From the NCBI RefSeq assembly GCF_029222925.1, contig NZ_JARHUI010000002.1:558001-622000 (forward strand): a stretch of DNA of 64,000 nucleotides. Reading direction: 5' to 3'. The notes under the pieces were generated by a model that saw nothing but the letters and a program-made list of their open reading frames with translations, was not told where the DNA came from and ran no database searches. The translations under genes were made by a program, and so were the position numbers. Within the stretch, counting starts at the first letter, position 1; every line of letters begins with the position of its first letter. This DNA comes from Algoriphagus sp. CAU 1675 (GTDB lineage: Bacteria > Bacteroidota > Bacteroidia > Cytophagales > Cyclobacteriaceae). Shown piece after piece: positions 54,215 through 63,865 of this stretch.

Positions 54215-55666
54215 ATGGCATTTAATAAGCGGGTAAAAATCAAAACCATCCTGGAGCAAAACCCAATCGGCTCCGAGATTACCATCATGGGATGGGTCAG
54301 AACCAAGCGTAGCAATAAGAACGTTTCTTTTATCGCTATGAATGACGGGTCAGTGATCACCAATTATCAGGTGGTGGCAGACCCAAATCTAATCCCGGAA
54401 GAAATATTAAAAAAATGTGCCACTGGAGCCTGCCTGAAAATCAGCGGAACTGTAGTGGAATCCCAGGGATCCGGACAGGCTTCTGAACTGAATGCAAGTA
54501 CCATTGAGGTCCTCGGGGAAGCAGATCCTGAAAAGTATCCGCTACAACCGAAGAAGCACTCTTTGGAGTTTCTACGTGAAATCGCACATCTCAGAATGCG
54601 TACCAACACCTTCAGTGCGGTATTCAGAGTGAGACATGCTTTGGCATTTGCAGTTCACCAGTACTTCAACAACAAAGGTTTTTTCTACATCCATACCCCG
54701 ATTATCACAGCGTCTGATGCTGAAGGTGCCGGAGAGACCTTTAAGGTCACTACTTTGGACATCACCAACCCTCCCCGTACTTCCGAAGGAGAGGTTGACT
54801 TCAAGCAGGACTTTTTCGAGAGAGAAACCAATCTGACTGTATCCGGTCAATTGGAAGGGGAACTGGCTGCTTTGGCTCTTTCCGAGATTTACACCTTTGG
54901 TCCTACTTTCCGTGCCGAAAACTCCAATACCACCCGTCACCTGGCGGAATTCTGGATGATAGAACCGGAAATGGCCTTCTACGATGCAGAGGACAATGCT
55001 GATCTAGCGGAAGACTTCCTGAAGTATTTGATCCGATATGCGCTGGAAAACTGCCAGGAAGATTTGAAGTTTCTTGAGTCTAGACTGCTAGACGAAGAAA
55101 AGTCAAAACCTGCTGATCAAAGAAATGAAATGAGCCTGCTTGAAAAACTCCGCTTTGTGGTGGACAATGAGTTTGTCCGCATCACTTATACGGAGGCTAT
55201 TGACATTCTGAGAAATTCAAACCCGAACAAGAAGAAGAAATTCCAGTATTTGATCGAAAGCTGGGGTGCTGATCTTCAATCGGAGCATGAACGGTATTTG
55301 GTTGAGAAACACTTTAAGAAGCCAGTGATCCTAACCGATTACCCGAAAGAAATCAAGTCCTTCTACATGCGTCAAAATGAAGATGGAAAAACTGTAGCAG
55401 CCATGGACATTCTATTCCCAGGAATCGGAGAGATTGTCGGCGGTTCCCAGCGCGAAGAGCGTTTGGATGTATTGCTCCAGAAAATGGACGAAATGAACAT
55501 CCCAAAAGAAGACATGTGGTGGTTCCTGGATACCAGAAGATTTGGTTCTACCCCACACTCCGGATTCGGATTGGGTTTTGAGCGAATGGTCCAATTTGTG
55601 ACTGGCATGGGAAATATTCGGGATGTCATCGCCTTCCCGAGAACCCCAGGAAATGCAGAATTTTAA
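54215..55666 (+). CDS. asnS: Asparaginyl-tRNA synthetase
   Basis: 483 residues. An N-terminal OB-fold anticodon-binding domain ([19 protein letters not shown] as blocks) is followed by a class IIb catalytic core. It shows motif 2 around [21 protein letters not shown] and motif 3 around [12 protein letters not shown], the last arginine in [14 protein letters not shown]. The acidic insert and length favour AsnRS over AspRS. It charges tRNA-Asn. Monocistronic, with a strong terminator. Confidence 0.97.
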   Translation: MAFNKRVKIKTILEQNPIGSEITIMGWVRTKRSNKNVSFIAMNDGSVITNYQVVADPNLIPEEILKKCATGACLKISGTVVESQGSGQASELNASTIEVLGEADPEKYPLQPKKHSLEFLREIAHLRMRTNTFSAVFRVRHALAFAVHQYFNNKGFFYIHTPIITASDAEGAGETFKVTTLDITNPPRTSEGEVDFKQDFFERETNLTVSGQLEGELAALALSEIYTFGPTFRAENSNTTRHLAEFWMIEPEMAFYDAEDNADLAEDFLKYLIRYALENCQEDLKFLESRLLDEEKSKPADQRNEMSLLEKLRFVVDNEFVRITYTEAIDILRNSNPNKKKKFQYLIESWGADLQSEHERYLVEKHFKKPVILTDYPKEIKSFYMRQNEDGKTVAAMDILFPGIGEIVGGSQREERLDVLLQKMDEMNIPKEDMWWFLDTRRFGSTPHSGFGLGFERMVQFVTGMGNIRDVIAFPRTPGNAEF

Positions 55667-55673
55667 TCAATAC

Positions 55674-55702
55674 ATCCCCGGCTAACCAGTCGGGGATTTT
55701 TG
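55674..55702 (+). terminator. Terminator after asnS
   Basis: ATCCCCG (55674-55680), a 10-base loop, CGGGGAT (55691-55697), followed by five T. Confidence 0.85.
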
Positions 55703-55735
55703 TTTTATTTAAATAGGCTGGTAAATTAAAAAGTT

Positions 55736-58393
55736 TCAAAACTTAAAAAGAATTTTTACGAGTCCCTGTCTTGGTCGCAACTGTAAGCTCTGAAAATTCA
55801 TGAAGTTTGAAGAACTCGTAAAGCTCTCAAATTTCTTGTTATTTAAAATATTTTGGACTTCTAGACCTAACTCCCATTTTGAATTTGGAATTATCCACCG
55901 GTATGAAAAATCTAAAAACTTAGTCGAAGATTTAGATGAGTTTATACTTGCCCAAGAAATTGTTGAATTATAGTCTATCCCAAAGACTACATTATCGGAA
56001 GGAAAAAACTCAATCTGACCGGTGTGTGTCAAAAAGAAAACTTGATTAAAATCCTCTTTTCCAAAACCATTTTCAAATTTGTAGAAAGTGGACTGAAATG
56101 ATAATCCCAAAATCTTCCTTGGCTTAAACAAATATGACAGACCAAAATTGGTTGTTTGGATATTTATTTCTGTTAAAGCATCATTTATTATTCTCGGAGA
56201 GACCCTATTCTGAAAAGATGCACTGCCTGATAAAGTAGAATAAATCGATGAAAAGTATTTACTTAATTGAACACTGCTAACAAGTGTTTTACTTTCATTT
56301 TCTAGGTTCATCGCAGAAATTATCGTTTCACCAAGGGGAGAAATAAGGTTTTGAGAAACCGTATTTCTCAGATAATTATTTAAGGACAACCTGCCGCTTA
56401 TAAACCAAGATGTCACCGGATCCTTGAAATAAAGTCCCAAAGAATAATTCGCTCCTATCAATTCAGGTAGATTAGAATTTAACTGATAAATAGTCCGGAA
56501 ATTCCTAAAAACTCTGCCCGAAAATTTTTCATACAGTGTACCAAAATCATTGCTTTTCTTAAGAGTAAAAGTAGAGTAGATTTTTCCGCTAAACTGATAC
56601 CTACTATAGAAATAAGGTTCAAAAAAAACTTGGCTGGATTTGGTTGACTTTGAACTTTCAAAATGATCTTGTATTTGAATTCGTTGAACCTTTAATGGGA
56701 GATCAAGTTGAAAAGTCCATTTTTCATTTTTAAACTGAAAAGACTGTTTTAGATAAGTATTAAATATTTCATAAGAGGAATGGTTTGAATAAAAAACAGA
56801 TTGGCCTTCATCTTCCAAAGTACTTCCTCCTATACCACTATTTAAAACATCTGACATAAATTTGAATCCTATATTTGGTGAATAGGATATTTTTCTTGAA
56901 AGCTTCGTTGAAAACCCAACTGAATTATTGGTAAAAAGCCTATCAAAACTCACTTTTTGAAGTAATTTTGGCGTCTCACTTCCTGATTCAGAAACAAGAA
57001 AAAGAGAAGGGCTAACTTCCAAATGCTGATCTGTTCCTTGGTAGGAAAGCTCCGATTTCACTTCGGCCAAAACCCCAAAAAATGGCTTAATCAATTGAAA
57101 GGAATTGGCCAATGTTAAAAATGGCAACTTAGCATTTTGGTTTCGCAAAAGTCCTGCAAATAAGGTTTCAGAACGATCTTGATGTCTAAAAATCTGGAAA
57201 CTAACTTTATTAGAAAGAAAACTTTTAGCAATATTTTTAGTCAAAGTCAAATCGCCCCAAGTTTTCACAGGCTTCATCTTGATGGTCTTTTCTTCCGAAA
57301 AAGATATAGTATCTGCCTGAGGAAAATAGATTGTTGAAGATGACTTTCCAAAAGCAGATAAGTCTTGGTGAATATGTCCAATGTTTAGACGAAACTCAGA
57401 CTCATTTTTGAGTTTTGACAGTGTATTAACTGACCATAGGTGGCTTTTATTAAAAAACAATTTTTCCGATGGAATTAGCCCTGAATTTATGTTGTCAACT
57501 TGAACCCAAGGAGCAATTAAAGGGGTAGAAAAGTCACTTGACTTAAGGTCTTCAACAGTTAATACAACTGATTGATTTTCATAATTTTCTCCTATTGAAT
57601 TAGTACGAATACTATTTAAAGTTTGAAACCGGGAAGAAAATAACATTGGAGAAAACTCGGAATCCCAAAGCAATGGAGACAACCCCAAACCCGCTTCTCC
57701 TGTCCCTGACCAAACATTCTTTTTCTTGAGTTTTATATTTAAGGATGCCCTATCAGAAAAAACCAAGCTATCTAAAACACGAATTGGCTGATGATTTTCA
57801 AGAATTTGAATTGATTCAACTGCATCAGCAGCTATTGTTGAATTGGCAAGATTATATCTCCCTTCTAGTAGATCAAGGCCTTCTATATAAAACTTTTGCA
57901 ATGGCCTTCCCTCATAAGAAATCATCCCATTTCCTGATACTTCCAAACCAGGGAGTCTTTTTATCACATCCCCAATTACGCGATCAGAGGCCCGGTAGAA
58001 ACCCGAAACATCATAGGAAATGGTGTCATTTCGAATTGAAATGGGATTTTTAATCCCATCCACTGTAAACTCATCAAGATCAAGGACGGTTGTCAAAGCC
58101 AAGATTTCAATTTCCAAGGAAGAGTTTTTAACCTTCATTAAAACAGGCTGAATAGTCATTGATCTAGCCTGGATTAAGACTGTATCCAAAGGTATTTGTA
58201 TGTCTATTGAAAAAAAACCTTCAATATCTGTCACCCCAAATGCCAAGGTAACCGAATCTTGAGGGTTTTTGACTAAAATATTAACAGCAGGAATAGGAGT
58301 GTCATCCTTTTGATTCTTTACAATCCCCCTGAGTTGGGCAATTGATTCAGACCAAAATAAAAAAAGAACAACGGCTAAAGCGAATCCACGCAT
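55736..58393 (-). CDS. Outer membrane beta-barrel receptor-like protein with carboxypeptidase-regulatory domain
   Basis: 885 residues with a signal peptide (GFALAVVLFLFWSESIAQ). Residues about 20-105 form a carboxypeptidase-D-regulatory-like domain (LRGIVKNQKDDTPIPAVNIL, ITDIEGFFSIDI as blocks). A plug-like segment has GDVIKRLPGLEVSGNGMISYEGRPLQKFYIEGLDLL. The rest is a large barrel ending in LVKILFKF. It is related to TonB-dependent receptors but lacks an evident TonB box. The region is AT-rich (one sampled 60-base stretch has 18 G/C, against 31 in asnS). It follows a GLPGLI gene after 3 bases, a pairing common in Bacteroidota. Confidence 0.85.
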   Translation of the reverse strand: MRGFALAVVLFLFWSESIAQLRGIVKNQKDDTPIPAVNILVKNPQDSVTLAFGVTDIEGFFSIDIQIPLDTVLIQARSMTIQPVLMKVKNSSLEIEILALTTVLDLDEFTVDGIKNPISIRNDTISYDVSGFYRASDRVIGDVIKRLPGLEVSGNGMISYEGRPLQKFYIEGLDLLEGRYNLANSTIAADAVESIQILENHQPIRVLDSLVFSDRASLNIKLKKKNVWSGTGEAGLGLSPLLWDSEFSPMLFSSRFQTLNSIRTNSIGENYENQSVVLTVEDLKSSDFSTPLIAPWVQVDNINSGLIPSEKLFFNKSHLWSVNTLSKLKNESEFRLNIGHIHQDLSAFGKSSSTIYFPQADTISFSEEKTIKMKPVKTWGDLTLTKNIAKSFLSNKVSFQIFRHQDRSETLFAGLLRNQNAKLPFLTLANSFQLIKPFFGVLAEVKSELSYQGTDQHLEVSPSLFLVSESGSETPKLLQKVSFDRLFTNNSVGFSTKLSRKISYSPNIGFKFMSDVLNSGIGGSTLEDEGQSVFYSNHSSYEIFNTYLKQSFQFKNEKWTFQLDLPLKVQRIQIQDHFESSKSTKSSQVFFEPYFYSRYQFSGKIYSTFTLKKSNDFGTLYEKFSGRVFRNFRTIYQLNSNLPELIGANYSLGLYFKDPVTSWFISGRLSLNNYLRNTVSQNLISPLGETIISAMNLENESKTLVSSVQLSKYFSSIYSTLSGSASFQNRVSPRIINDALTEINIQTTNFGLSYLFKPRKILGLSFQSTFYKFENGFGKEDFNQVFFLTHTGQIEFFPSDNVVFGIDYNSTISWASINSSKSSTKFLDFSYRWIIPNSKWELGLEVQNILNNKKFESFTSSSNFMNFQSLQLRPRQGLVKILFKF

Positions 58394-58396
58394 TTA

Positions 58397-59212
58397 CTAA
58401 TTAACTTTCTTTTCCAAAGGGTTATTCGCTTTATCATATCTGGCTTGAACCTGCTGGATATTTTGACTTGACACATTTGCCTGAGGCTTCCCAATTAAGG
58501 CCTTGGTTACATCTCGGTACATTTCAAGTTTCGCTTTGTAATAAGCAGATTTTGAAAGGGCGATTGGATTTTTGAGAGTTAAATCCTCCATGCTTTGATT
58601 TCTTTTTTCGATACCCTTGATAATAAATGAATAATGTACTTGGGAGTCATGAATTTCTAATATTAAACCTGGGAGCCCATTAAAAACATAAGGACCATCA
58701 TTTAAAGGTATTTCTTCTGAGAACCAAGCCGTGTAATTCCTGCCAGAATAGGTTAAGACTGCTTTTTGTGCTTTGTATCCCAAAATTGTTTTTGTTTCCG
58801 CTTGAATTTCCCAAGGCAAAGGACCAAGAGGTTGGTCATATTTATAATTATCAAAAAACAAGGATTCAAAAACTGTAATCTGGTTTTCTTTAAAATTCTT
58901 GTGAATTGAATATTTAAATGAGGGTGACCTTACTGCATTTACTCTCCCCATAACACTTGCAATATTACCCTGAGTTGGGGCTCCTGAAGAAGATACCTTG
59001 ATGATGGAGTCCCGCTGGAAGGCAAAATAACTTTGAAATACACTATAGTTTTCACCTAACCAAAGTACCATCAAATCATTACCCTTTTCTGATGGGTTCA
59101 AAGAATCAGTGACAAATTCAACCTCATAATAAACTGCCATATTAGCAACTTGGGCTGCGGATCTTAGAGTTAGAAAAAAACCCAGAAACAGAAAAACAAA
59201 AGAAAACTTCAT
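58397..59212 (-). CDS. GLPGLI family secreted protein
   Basis: 271 residues from the ATG at 59212, which begins with a signal peptide (KFSFVFLFLGFFLTLRSAAQ). The frame runs further upstream but through sequence without a signal and across the preceding hairpin. The family name motif is present exactly in FNGLPGLILEIHD, preceded by ILGYKAQKAVLTYSGRNYTAWFS (shown as part of the conserved block). GLPGLI proteins are periplasmic or surface proteins of unknown function, nearly always beside a large receptor-like barrel, as here. It presumably binds or processes a ligand for that barrel. Confidence 0.9.
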   Translation of the reverse strand: MKFSFVFLFLGFFLTLRSAAQVANMAVYYEVEFVTDSLNPSEKGNDLMVLWLGENYSVFQSYFAFQRDSIIKVSSSGAPTQGNIASVMGRVNAVRSPSFKYSIHKNFKENQITVFESLFFDNYKYDQPLGPLPWEIQAETKTILGYKAQKAVLTYSGRNYTAWFSEEIPLNDGPYVFNGLPGLILEIHDSQVHYSFIIKGIEKRNQSMEDLTLKNPIALSKSAYYKAKLEMYRDVTKALIGKPQANVSSQNIQQVQARYDKANNPLEKKVN

Positions 59213-59243
59213 AAATAAAAACCAGTTATTTGAAACAAAGAGG

Positions 59244-59269
59244 AAATTGGGAGATAAATCTCCCAATTT
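59244..59269 (-). promoter_or_regulatory. Stem-loop between the cysteine peptide and GLPGLI genes
   Basis: AAATTGGGAGA and TCTCCCAATTT form an 11-pair stem with a 4-base loop, 12 bases after the peptide stop. On the minus strand it lacks a strong T-run, so it may be an mRNA-stabilising or partial terminator giving more peptide than downstream product. Confidence 0.6.
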
Positions 59270-59280
59270 TTTAAAACATA

Positions 59281-59478
59281 TTACGGAGCAATACTTTCGC
59301 CACAATAGAATTCTTCCCATTGCATTGCATCCTCCAAAATCTCTTCTGTAGTACAGCCAGAAGCAACTGCTAATTTTCCGCAAGAGGTGTTTACAGGCAC
59401 GAAAACCATTTCACACGCAAATGCGCTTCCGATCGATATTAATCCGAACACTCCAAAAAGAACTGAAAACTTTTTCAT
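59281..59478 (-). CDS. Small secreted four-cysteine peptide
   Basis: 65 residues. The signal sequence (KKFSVLFGVFGLISIGSAFA) is likely cut after Ala21. The mature peptide is about 44 residues starting at Cys22, with Cys33, Cys42 and Cys59 able to form two disulfides. The middle (TTEEILEDAMQWEEFY) is an acidic helix. The AFAC site is a poor lipobox but lipidation is not excluded. No family recognised. It is first in an AT-rich unit with GLPGLI and barrel genes, has its own putative promoter, and is separated from GLPGLI by a stem-loop. Its small size lowers certainty, but signal and cysteines argue that it is real. Confidence 0.7.
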   Translation of the reverse strand: MKKFSVLFGVFGLISIGSAFACEMVFVPVNTSCGKLAVASGCTTEEILEDAMQWEEFYCGESIAP

Positions 59479-59530
59479 TTTGTTGAAATTAAGAGTAAAA
59501 CATAAAACTTAAAAATCTCTAGAGACTGAA

Positions 59531-59538
59531 CAAACTTA
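59531..59538 (-). promoter_or_regulatory. Likely -7 box of the peptide/GLPGLI/barrel unit
   Basis: TAAGTTTG on the minus strand fits TAnnTTTG, 53 bases before the peptide start codon. The rest of the 285-base gap (59479-59763) is very AT-rich, with no gene seen. Confidence 0.45.
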
Positions 59539-59763
59539 AAGATTAATTAAAACTAAAGATGTGATATTTACATATTTGGATTATCTTGAAAAATTAAAGG
59601 ATTAATAAATCTTAAAAATTCATAACCAATACTTTATAAAAACAAAAAAGTTAAACTAATTTTTTAGCAAAACTTTAAAACAACTATTTTTTTTTGCATT
59701 AATGAATAGTCGACATTTCAGTTTTTATAAGAAAAAAATTTATATAAACGGTTATTTATCAAT

Positions 59764-60951
59764 TTAACTCACAACCTTCACTCTTCTCGCCAAAGGAATA
59801 CACAGGATACTGAAAAATATAGCCAAATAGCCCACCAAATTAAAATTGGTCAATTGACCAAGCTCATTTTCTCCTATAATCATTCCTGCAATCAAAGATG
59901 CCAAACCGGCGGCAAGCTGCTGGACCGCTGAGTTAAAGCTCAAAAAACTCCCTCTGTTTTCCGGCCTTGCTGTCCCTGTGATAATTGCCGCAGCAGGAAC
60001 ATACCTCCCATTGGAAGTCACAAAAAACAAGGTAGTCACCATCAAAACCAATGGAATAGGAGTCACCCCCAAATGGGTGATTACCCCAATCGGAATCAGG
60101 TTGAGCAGCATGAAAATCGTGAATATCTGTAGCTTCCCATGCCTATCTGCCAATTTCCCTACCCAAGGAGAAGTAAAGATGGTAAAGGCACCTCCGGCTA
60201 TATAAACATAAGTCAATTGCATTTCAGTAAACCCAACATTAGCCACATTGTATGGGCTCAAAAAGGGTATGATCATAAACTGTCCAAACATCATCATCAC
60301 CGAAAGGGTAATTGCCCGCATTTGGTTGGAATTCCCGGTTACCCTTGAGATCACTTTAAATGGATGGGGTCTATGCTCTTCTTTTCCTAAATGCTCTGAA
60401 ATAGATGGAATAAACTTACCGATCATTCCCAAACTGATCAAGGACAAAACCCCCAAAATATAGAATGGAGTATGCCAATCGGAAAGACTGGCCAGAAAGA
60501 GGCCTAGAGGAACCCCCATCACAGAGGCAAAGGAAAACGCTGCCATCACAAGTCCCATGGCCCTTCCTCTTCTTTCATTGGGAACCACATCTCCAATAAT
60601 AGCCAAAATCAGGGCAGAGGTGAGCCCTCCAAAAACACCTGAAACCACTCGGGCTATCAGAAGAATGGCATAATTGGGAGAGAGTGCACAACCTAGGGTT
60701 CCCAAAGTGAATCCTATATAAACCCAAATAAGGATATGTTTTCGATCAAACCGATCCAAAATAAATGCTCCAAAAAAAGAAGAAATCCCTGCACTGAATG
60801 TGTAAGAGGAGACCAGTAAGCCAAATTCTTTGGGAGATATTTCAAAAATCCGCATCAACTGAGGCCCTAAGGGCATCAGTATCATAAAATCAACAATATG
60901 GATAAAATTGATGACGGCTAAAGTCCAAAGTATTATCCTTTCATTTTTCAT
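59764..60951 (-). CDS. MFS transporter (AraJ/drug-efflux-like)
   Basis: 395 residues, twelve membrane helices. First-half blocks are MILMPLGPQLMRIFEISPKEFGLLVSSYT, read as segments, and DRFDRKH, the helix 2-3 loop. GGLTSALILAIIGDVVPNERRGRAMG is the helix 4-5 antiporter-type segment. NRGSFLSFNSAVQQLAAGLAS near the C-terminus is typical of AraJ/YdhP-like exporters (DHA1 branch). Probably a proton-driven exporter of sugars or drugs. It lies 61 bases after the nnrDE start region's stop side, on the same strand. Confidence 0.85.
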   Translation of the reverse strand: MKNERIILWTLAVINFIHIVDFMILMPLGPQLMRIFEISPKEFGLLVSSYTFSAGISSFFGAFILDRFDRKHILIWVYIGFTLGTLGCALSPNYAILLIARVVSGVFGGLTSALILAIIGDVVPNERRGRAMGLVMAAFSFASVMGVPLGLFLASLSDWHTPFYILGVLSLISLGMIGKFIPSISEHLGKEEHRPHPFKVISRVTGNSNQMRAITLSVMMMFGQFMIIPFLSPYNVANVGFTEMQLTYVYIAGGAFTIFTSPWVGKLADRHGKLQIFTIFMLLNLIPIGVITHLGVTPIPLVLMVTTLFFVTSNGRYVPAAAIITGTARPENRGSFLSFNSAVQQLAAGLASLIAGMIIGENELGQLTNFNLVGYLAIFFSILCIPLARRVKVVS

Positions 60952-61012
60952 CTCAAAAACTTTTAACCCAAACCTTGATCGAAAAGGGATAGTTCACCAA
61001 TACCAGAGGAAT

Positions 61013-62482
61013 TCAAAAAATATTCATTTTAACAAAAGTCTCGGGAATCGCCTCTATAATATCGGAAGCAATCATACCCCTGTGTTTCTGTTTTCCAGCA
61101 AGCTCTCCTGCAAGTCCGTGATGATAAACAGCACAAAGAGCCGAATTTTCAGGACTGTATCCCATTCCCAAAAAGGAAGTAATCATCCCGGTCAGAACAT
61201 CCCCTGCACCTCCCGTCCCCATAAAAGGAGTTCCTGAGGAATTGAATACCTGCTTTCCATCTGGAAAACTGATCAGGGTATTGGCTCCTTTTAGGACGAG
61301 GATCAGCTTATGTCTTCTCGCAAATTCCCTCGCGAGGGCTATTCTTTCCTCATGATTTGCAGAAGGACCTGCCAAGCGGGCAAATTCACCTATATGAGGG
61401 GTAAGAATTGATTTTTCAGGAAGTAATTGAATCAGATCCGGATATTTTGCGAGGATATTTAAGGCATCAGCATCGAAAACCATAGGCTTTTTATAATCCT
61501 GCAGCATTGATTCCAATTGGTTTTTGCGATTATCCTGACCCCATCCGGGACCTACCCCTATCGCATCAAAGAAATCCGCATTGGGGATCAGACCCCAGGA
61601 ACACATGGCTTCAGGTACATTTCCCTGCACAATACCTCTTTCTGTTTCATCAATATGGCATGTCACCAAGCCCGAACCGGTCCGGAGGGCACTCTTGGCC
61701 GCTAAGGAAATTGCTCCCATTTTCCCTGGACTTCCCCCTACCAAAAGAATTCTCCCAAAATCACCTTTATGAGAAAAGCGATGAAATCCCCGGTGTAGGG
61801 AAAACACATCCTTTTCCTGAAGGAAATACAATTGAGAATCGAAGGCCTCATATAAAACATCATCAATTCCAATGTCCCTCACTACCAGGTCTCCACAATA
61901 ATCTACATGCTCAGGATAAAGAAGGGAAAGCTTTGGAAAGGCAAAGGTGACCGTGACGGCAGCTCTGACGGCAGCACCTTGATAACAGCCTTCTGCAGGC
62001 ATACCACTGGGAAGGTCCACACTGATGATTTTCCCCTTAAAGATATTGATCTGATTGATTACCGTCTCCGCCTCGGGCTTTAACGCACCCTTTAAACCCA
62101 CTCCAAGAAATGCATCAATCAACACACCTTGATTAGGAATTCCCGAATCCTTGAACGAATACTCAGGAATTTCTTTGGAAAGCATATGATAATTTCTCAA
62201 AGCATCAGGGCTTAATCTTTCCAAAGTTTCAAAGCATTTCACCAAAGACACCTGATAACCTTTAGCATGAAGCATCCTGGAAATGGCCAGTCCATCACCA
62301 CCGTTATTTCCGGCCCCAACATACACCAAAATCGGCATCTCAACCTCAAAAGCTTCCTCCATGAACCAATCCACAAAAGAGGTGGCGGCCATTTCCATTA
62401 ATTCGTAACTGGATTGGCCACTTTTTTCGCAGTGAAGTCGGTCCAGTTCTTTTACCTGATTTCCCTGAAGTATTTTTATCAT
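61013..62482 (-). CDS. nnr: Bifunctional NAD(P)H-hydrate epimerase / ADP-dependent dehydratase
   Basis: 489 residues with two domains. The N-terminal YjeF_N epimerase part (1-205) has VGAGNNGGDGLAIS and IDAFLGVGL. The C-terminal ribokinase-like dehydratase part (about 220-489) has LLVGGSPGKMGAISLAAKSAL and the nucleotide-binding GTGGAGDVLTGMI. Together they repair hydrated NAD(P)H produced by heat or side reactions of dehydrogenases. Its start overlaps the upstream transporter's stop (ATGA at 62479-62482), so they are translationally coupled. Confidence 0.95.
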   Translation of the reverse strand: MIKILQGNQVKELDRLHCEKSGQSSYELMEMAATSFVDWFMEEAFEVEMPILVYVGAGNNGGDGLAISRMLHAKGYQVSLVKCFETLERLSPDALRNYHMLSKEIPEYSFKDSGIPNQGVLIDAFLGVGLKGALKPEAETVINQINIFKGKIISVDLPSGMPAEGCYQGAAVRAAVTVTFAFPKLSLLYPEHVDYCGDLVVRDIGIDDVLYEAFDSQLYFLQEKDVFSLHRGFHRFSHKGDFGRILLVGGSPGKMGAISLAAKSALRTGSGLVTCHIDETERGIVQGNVPEAMCSWGLIPNADFFDAIGVGPGWGQDNRKNQLESMLQDYKKPMVFDADALNILAKYPDLIQLLPEKSILTPHIGEFARLAGPSANHEERIALAREFARRHKLILVLKGANTLISFPDGKQVFNSSGTPFMGTGGAGDVLTGMITSFLGMGYSPENSALCAVYHHGLAGELAGKQKHRGMIASDIIEAIPETFVKMNIF

Positions 62483-63801
62483 GAGTCCTTTTGGTTTGCC
62501 ATAGAATACTTGGGCTTAGGAATAGACACCTTCAGTAAAAACCCAAGTCCAATTAGAAAGAAAATTCCAAGGGAGAGGGCGCTATTTCTCATACTACCCG
62601 TCATTTGCTCAATAATCCCGTAGGAAAATGTCCCGAGTACAATTGCAATTTTCTCAGTAACATCATAGAAACTAAAGTAGGAAGCATGATCCGTAGTTGA
62701 CACAGGAATAAGTTTGGAAAAGGTAGATCTAGAAAGTGACTGTATCCCTCCCATGACCAAACCAACAACAAAGGCAAGGGCGAAAAACTCATAGACTGTA
62801 TAGACAAAATAAGCTCCACAGCATAGCAAGAACCAAACGGAAACCATAATCACCAAACTCTTTTTATTGCCATAGATTTTGGATATAAAAGCGAAAAAGT
62901 AGCTCCCTATGATAGCAACGAATTGGATGATCAAAATGGTTAAGATCAACTGATCTCCGGGAAGCCCCAATTCCTTATCTCCGAAAAGAGCAGCCAGGTA
63001 CATAATTGTTTGAACCCCCATTGAATAAAAGAAAAAGGCTATCAAAAAGCGGTTCATAACCGTGATCTGTTTTACCTCACGGAACACTTTTCGAATTTCC
63101 CGATAGCCATGAAGGAGTAATTTACTGCTGATTTTTTTATTGAATGGATTATTGGGTAGAGCCCTGAAAGGAATCTGGGAAAATCCTGCCCACCAAAAAC
63201 CTGTAATCAAGAATGATATTCTAGCAGCAACACCTCCATCTGGAATACCAAAAGTCCCTGGAAATTGGATCATAAGAAGGTTCAATATCAAAAGGATAAC
63301 ACTTCCTATATACCCCAAAGCAAAACCTTTGGCACTTAATAAGTCAAAATCCTTTTCTTCAGAAATTTCAGGTAGAAAGGCATTATAAAAGACAATACTT
63401 CCAGCATAGCCTACACTTGCCAACACACTACAAATGATGCCAAATTCAAGATTGGATGAGTCGAAGAAAAAAAGTCCAATACAAGACAAAGAGCCCAAAT
63501 AGGCAAAAAACTTCATGAAAGAAAGTTTCTTTCCACTGCTGTCAGCGATACCCGAAAGCAATGGAGAAAGAAAGGCGATCAAAAGAAATGAAAAAGAAAT
63601 GGAGTAAGAATAGAGTACAGTGTTGATTATTTCAAATCCGAAAAAATCAACTCGATCTCCTCCATCTATATCCTTTGTAACAGAATTGTAGTACACAGGA
63701 AAAATAGTAGATGTAATAACTAGAGAATAGACCGAATTGGCCCAATCATACATGGCCCAGGCATTCTGGACTTTCTTTTTATTGGAGAGCGAAACAAGCA
63801 T
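62479..63801 (-). CDS. MFS transporter of the UMF1/Atg22-like family
   Basis: 440 residues with about twelve helices. The opening (NAWAMYDWANSVYSLVITSTIFP, blocks AWAMYDWANS and YSLVITSTIFPVYY) is diagnostic of UMF1 family transporters related to fungal Atg22. The mid-loop GGIQSLSRSTFSKLIP is also typical. Substrates of bacterial members are unknown; amino-acid efflux is assumed from the yeast vacuolar homologue. Translation is coupled to nnr. Confidence 0.92.
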   Translation of the reverse strand: MLVSLSNKKKVQNAWAMYDWANSVYSLVITSTIFPVYYNSVTKDIDGGDRVDFFGFEIINTVLYSYSISFSFLLIAFLSPLLSGIADSSGKKLSFMKFFAYLGSLSCIGLFFFDSSNLEFGIICSVLASVGYAGSIVFYNAFLPEISEEKDFDLLSAKGFALGYIGSVILLILNLLMIQFPGTFGIPDGGVAARISFLITGFWWAGFSQIPFRALPNNPFNKKISSKLLLHGYREIRKVFREVKQITVMNRFLIAFFFYSMGVQTIMYLAALFGDKELGLPGDQLILTILIIQFVAIIGSYFFAFISKIYGNKKSLVIMVSVWFLLCCGAYFVYTVYEFFALAFVVGLVMGGIQSLSRSTFSKLIPVSTTDHASYFSFYDVTEKIAIVLGTFSYGIIEQMTGSMRNSALSLGIFFLIGLGFLLKVSIPKPKYSMANQKDS

Positions 63802-63810
63802 GGTATGAAA

Positions 63811-63842
63811 ATAAAAAAAGCTATCTCAAATGAGATAGCTTT
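63811..63842 (-). terminator. Terminator after the exbD-like gene
   Basis: AAAGCTATCTCA (63817-63828), loop AA, TGAGATAGCTTT (63831-63842). On the minus strand it is followed by a T-run, 24 bases past the ExbD stop. It lies just upstream of the UMF1 start. Confidence 0.85.
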
Positions 63843-63865
63843 TATATAAGAATTGATTGATACAA

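Noticed and set aside
59213..59383. N-terminal extension of the GLPGLI protein
   Set aside because: Runs through the stem-loop and part of the peptide gene, and would place the signal peptide internally.
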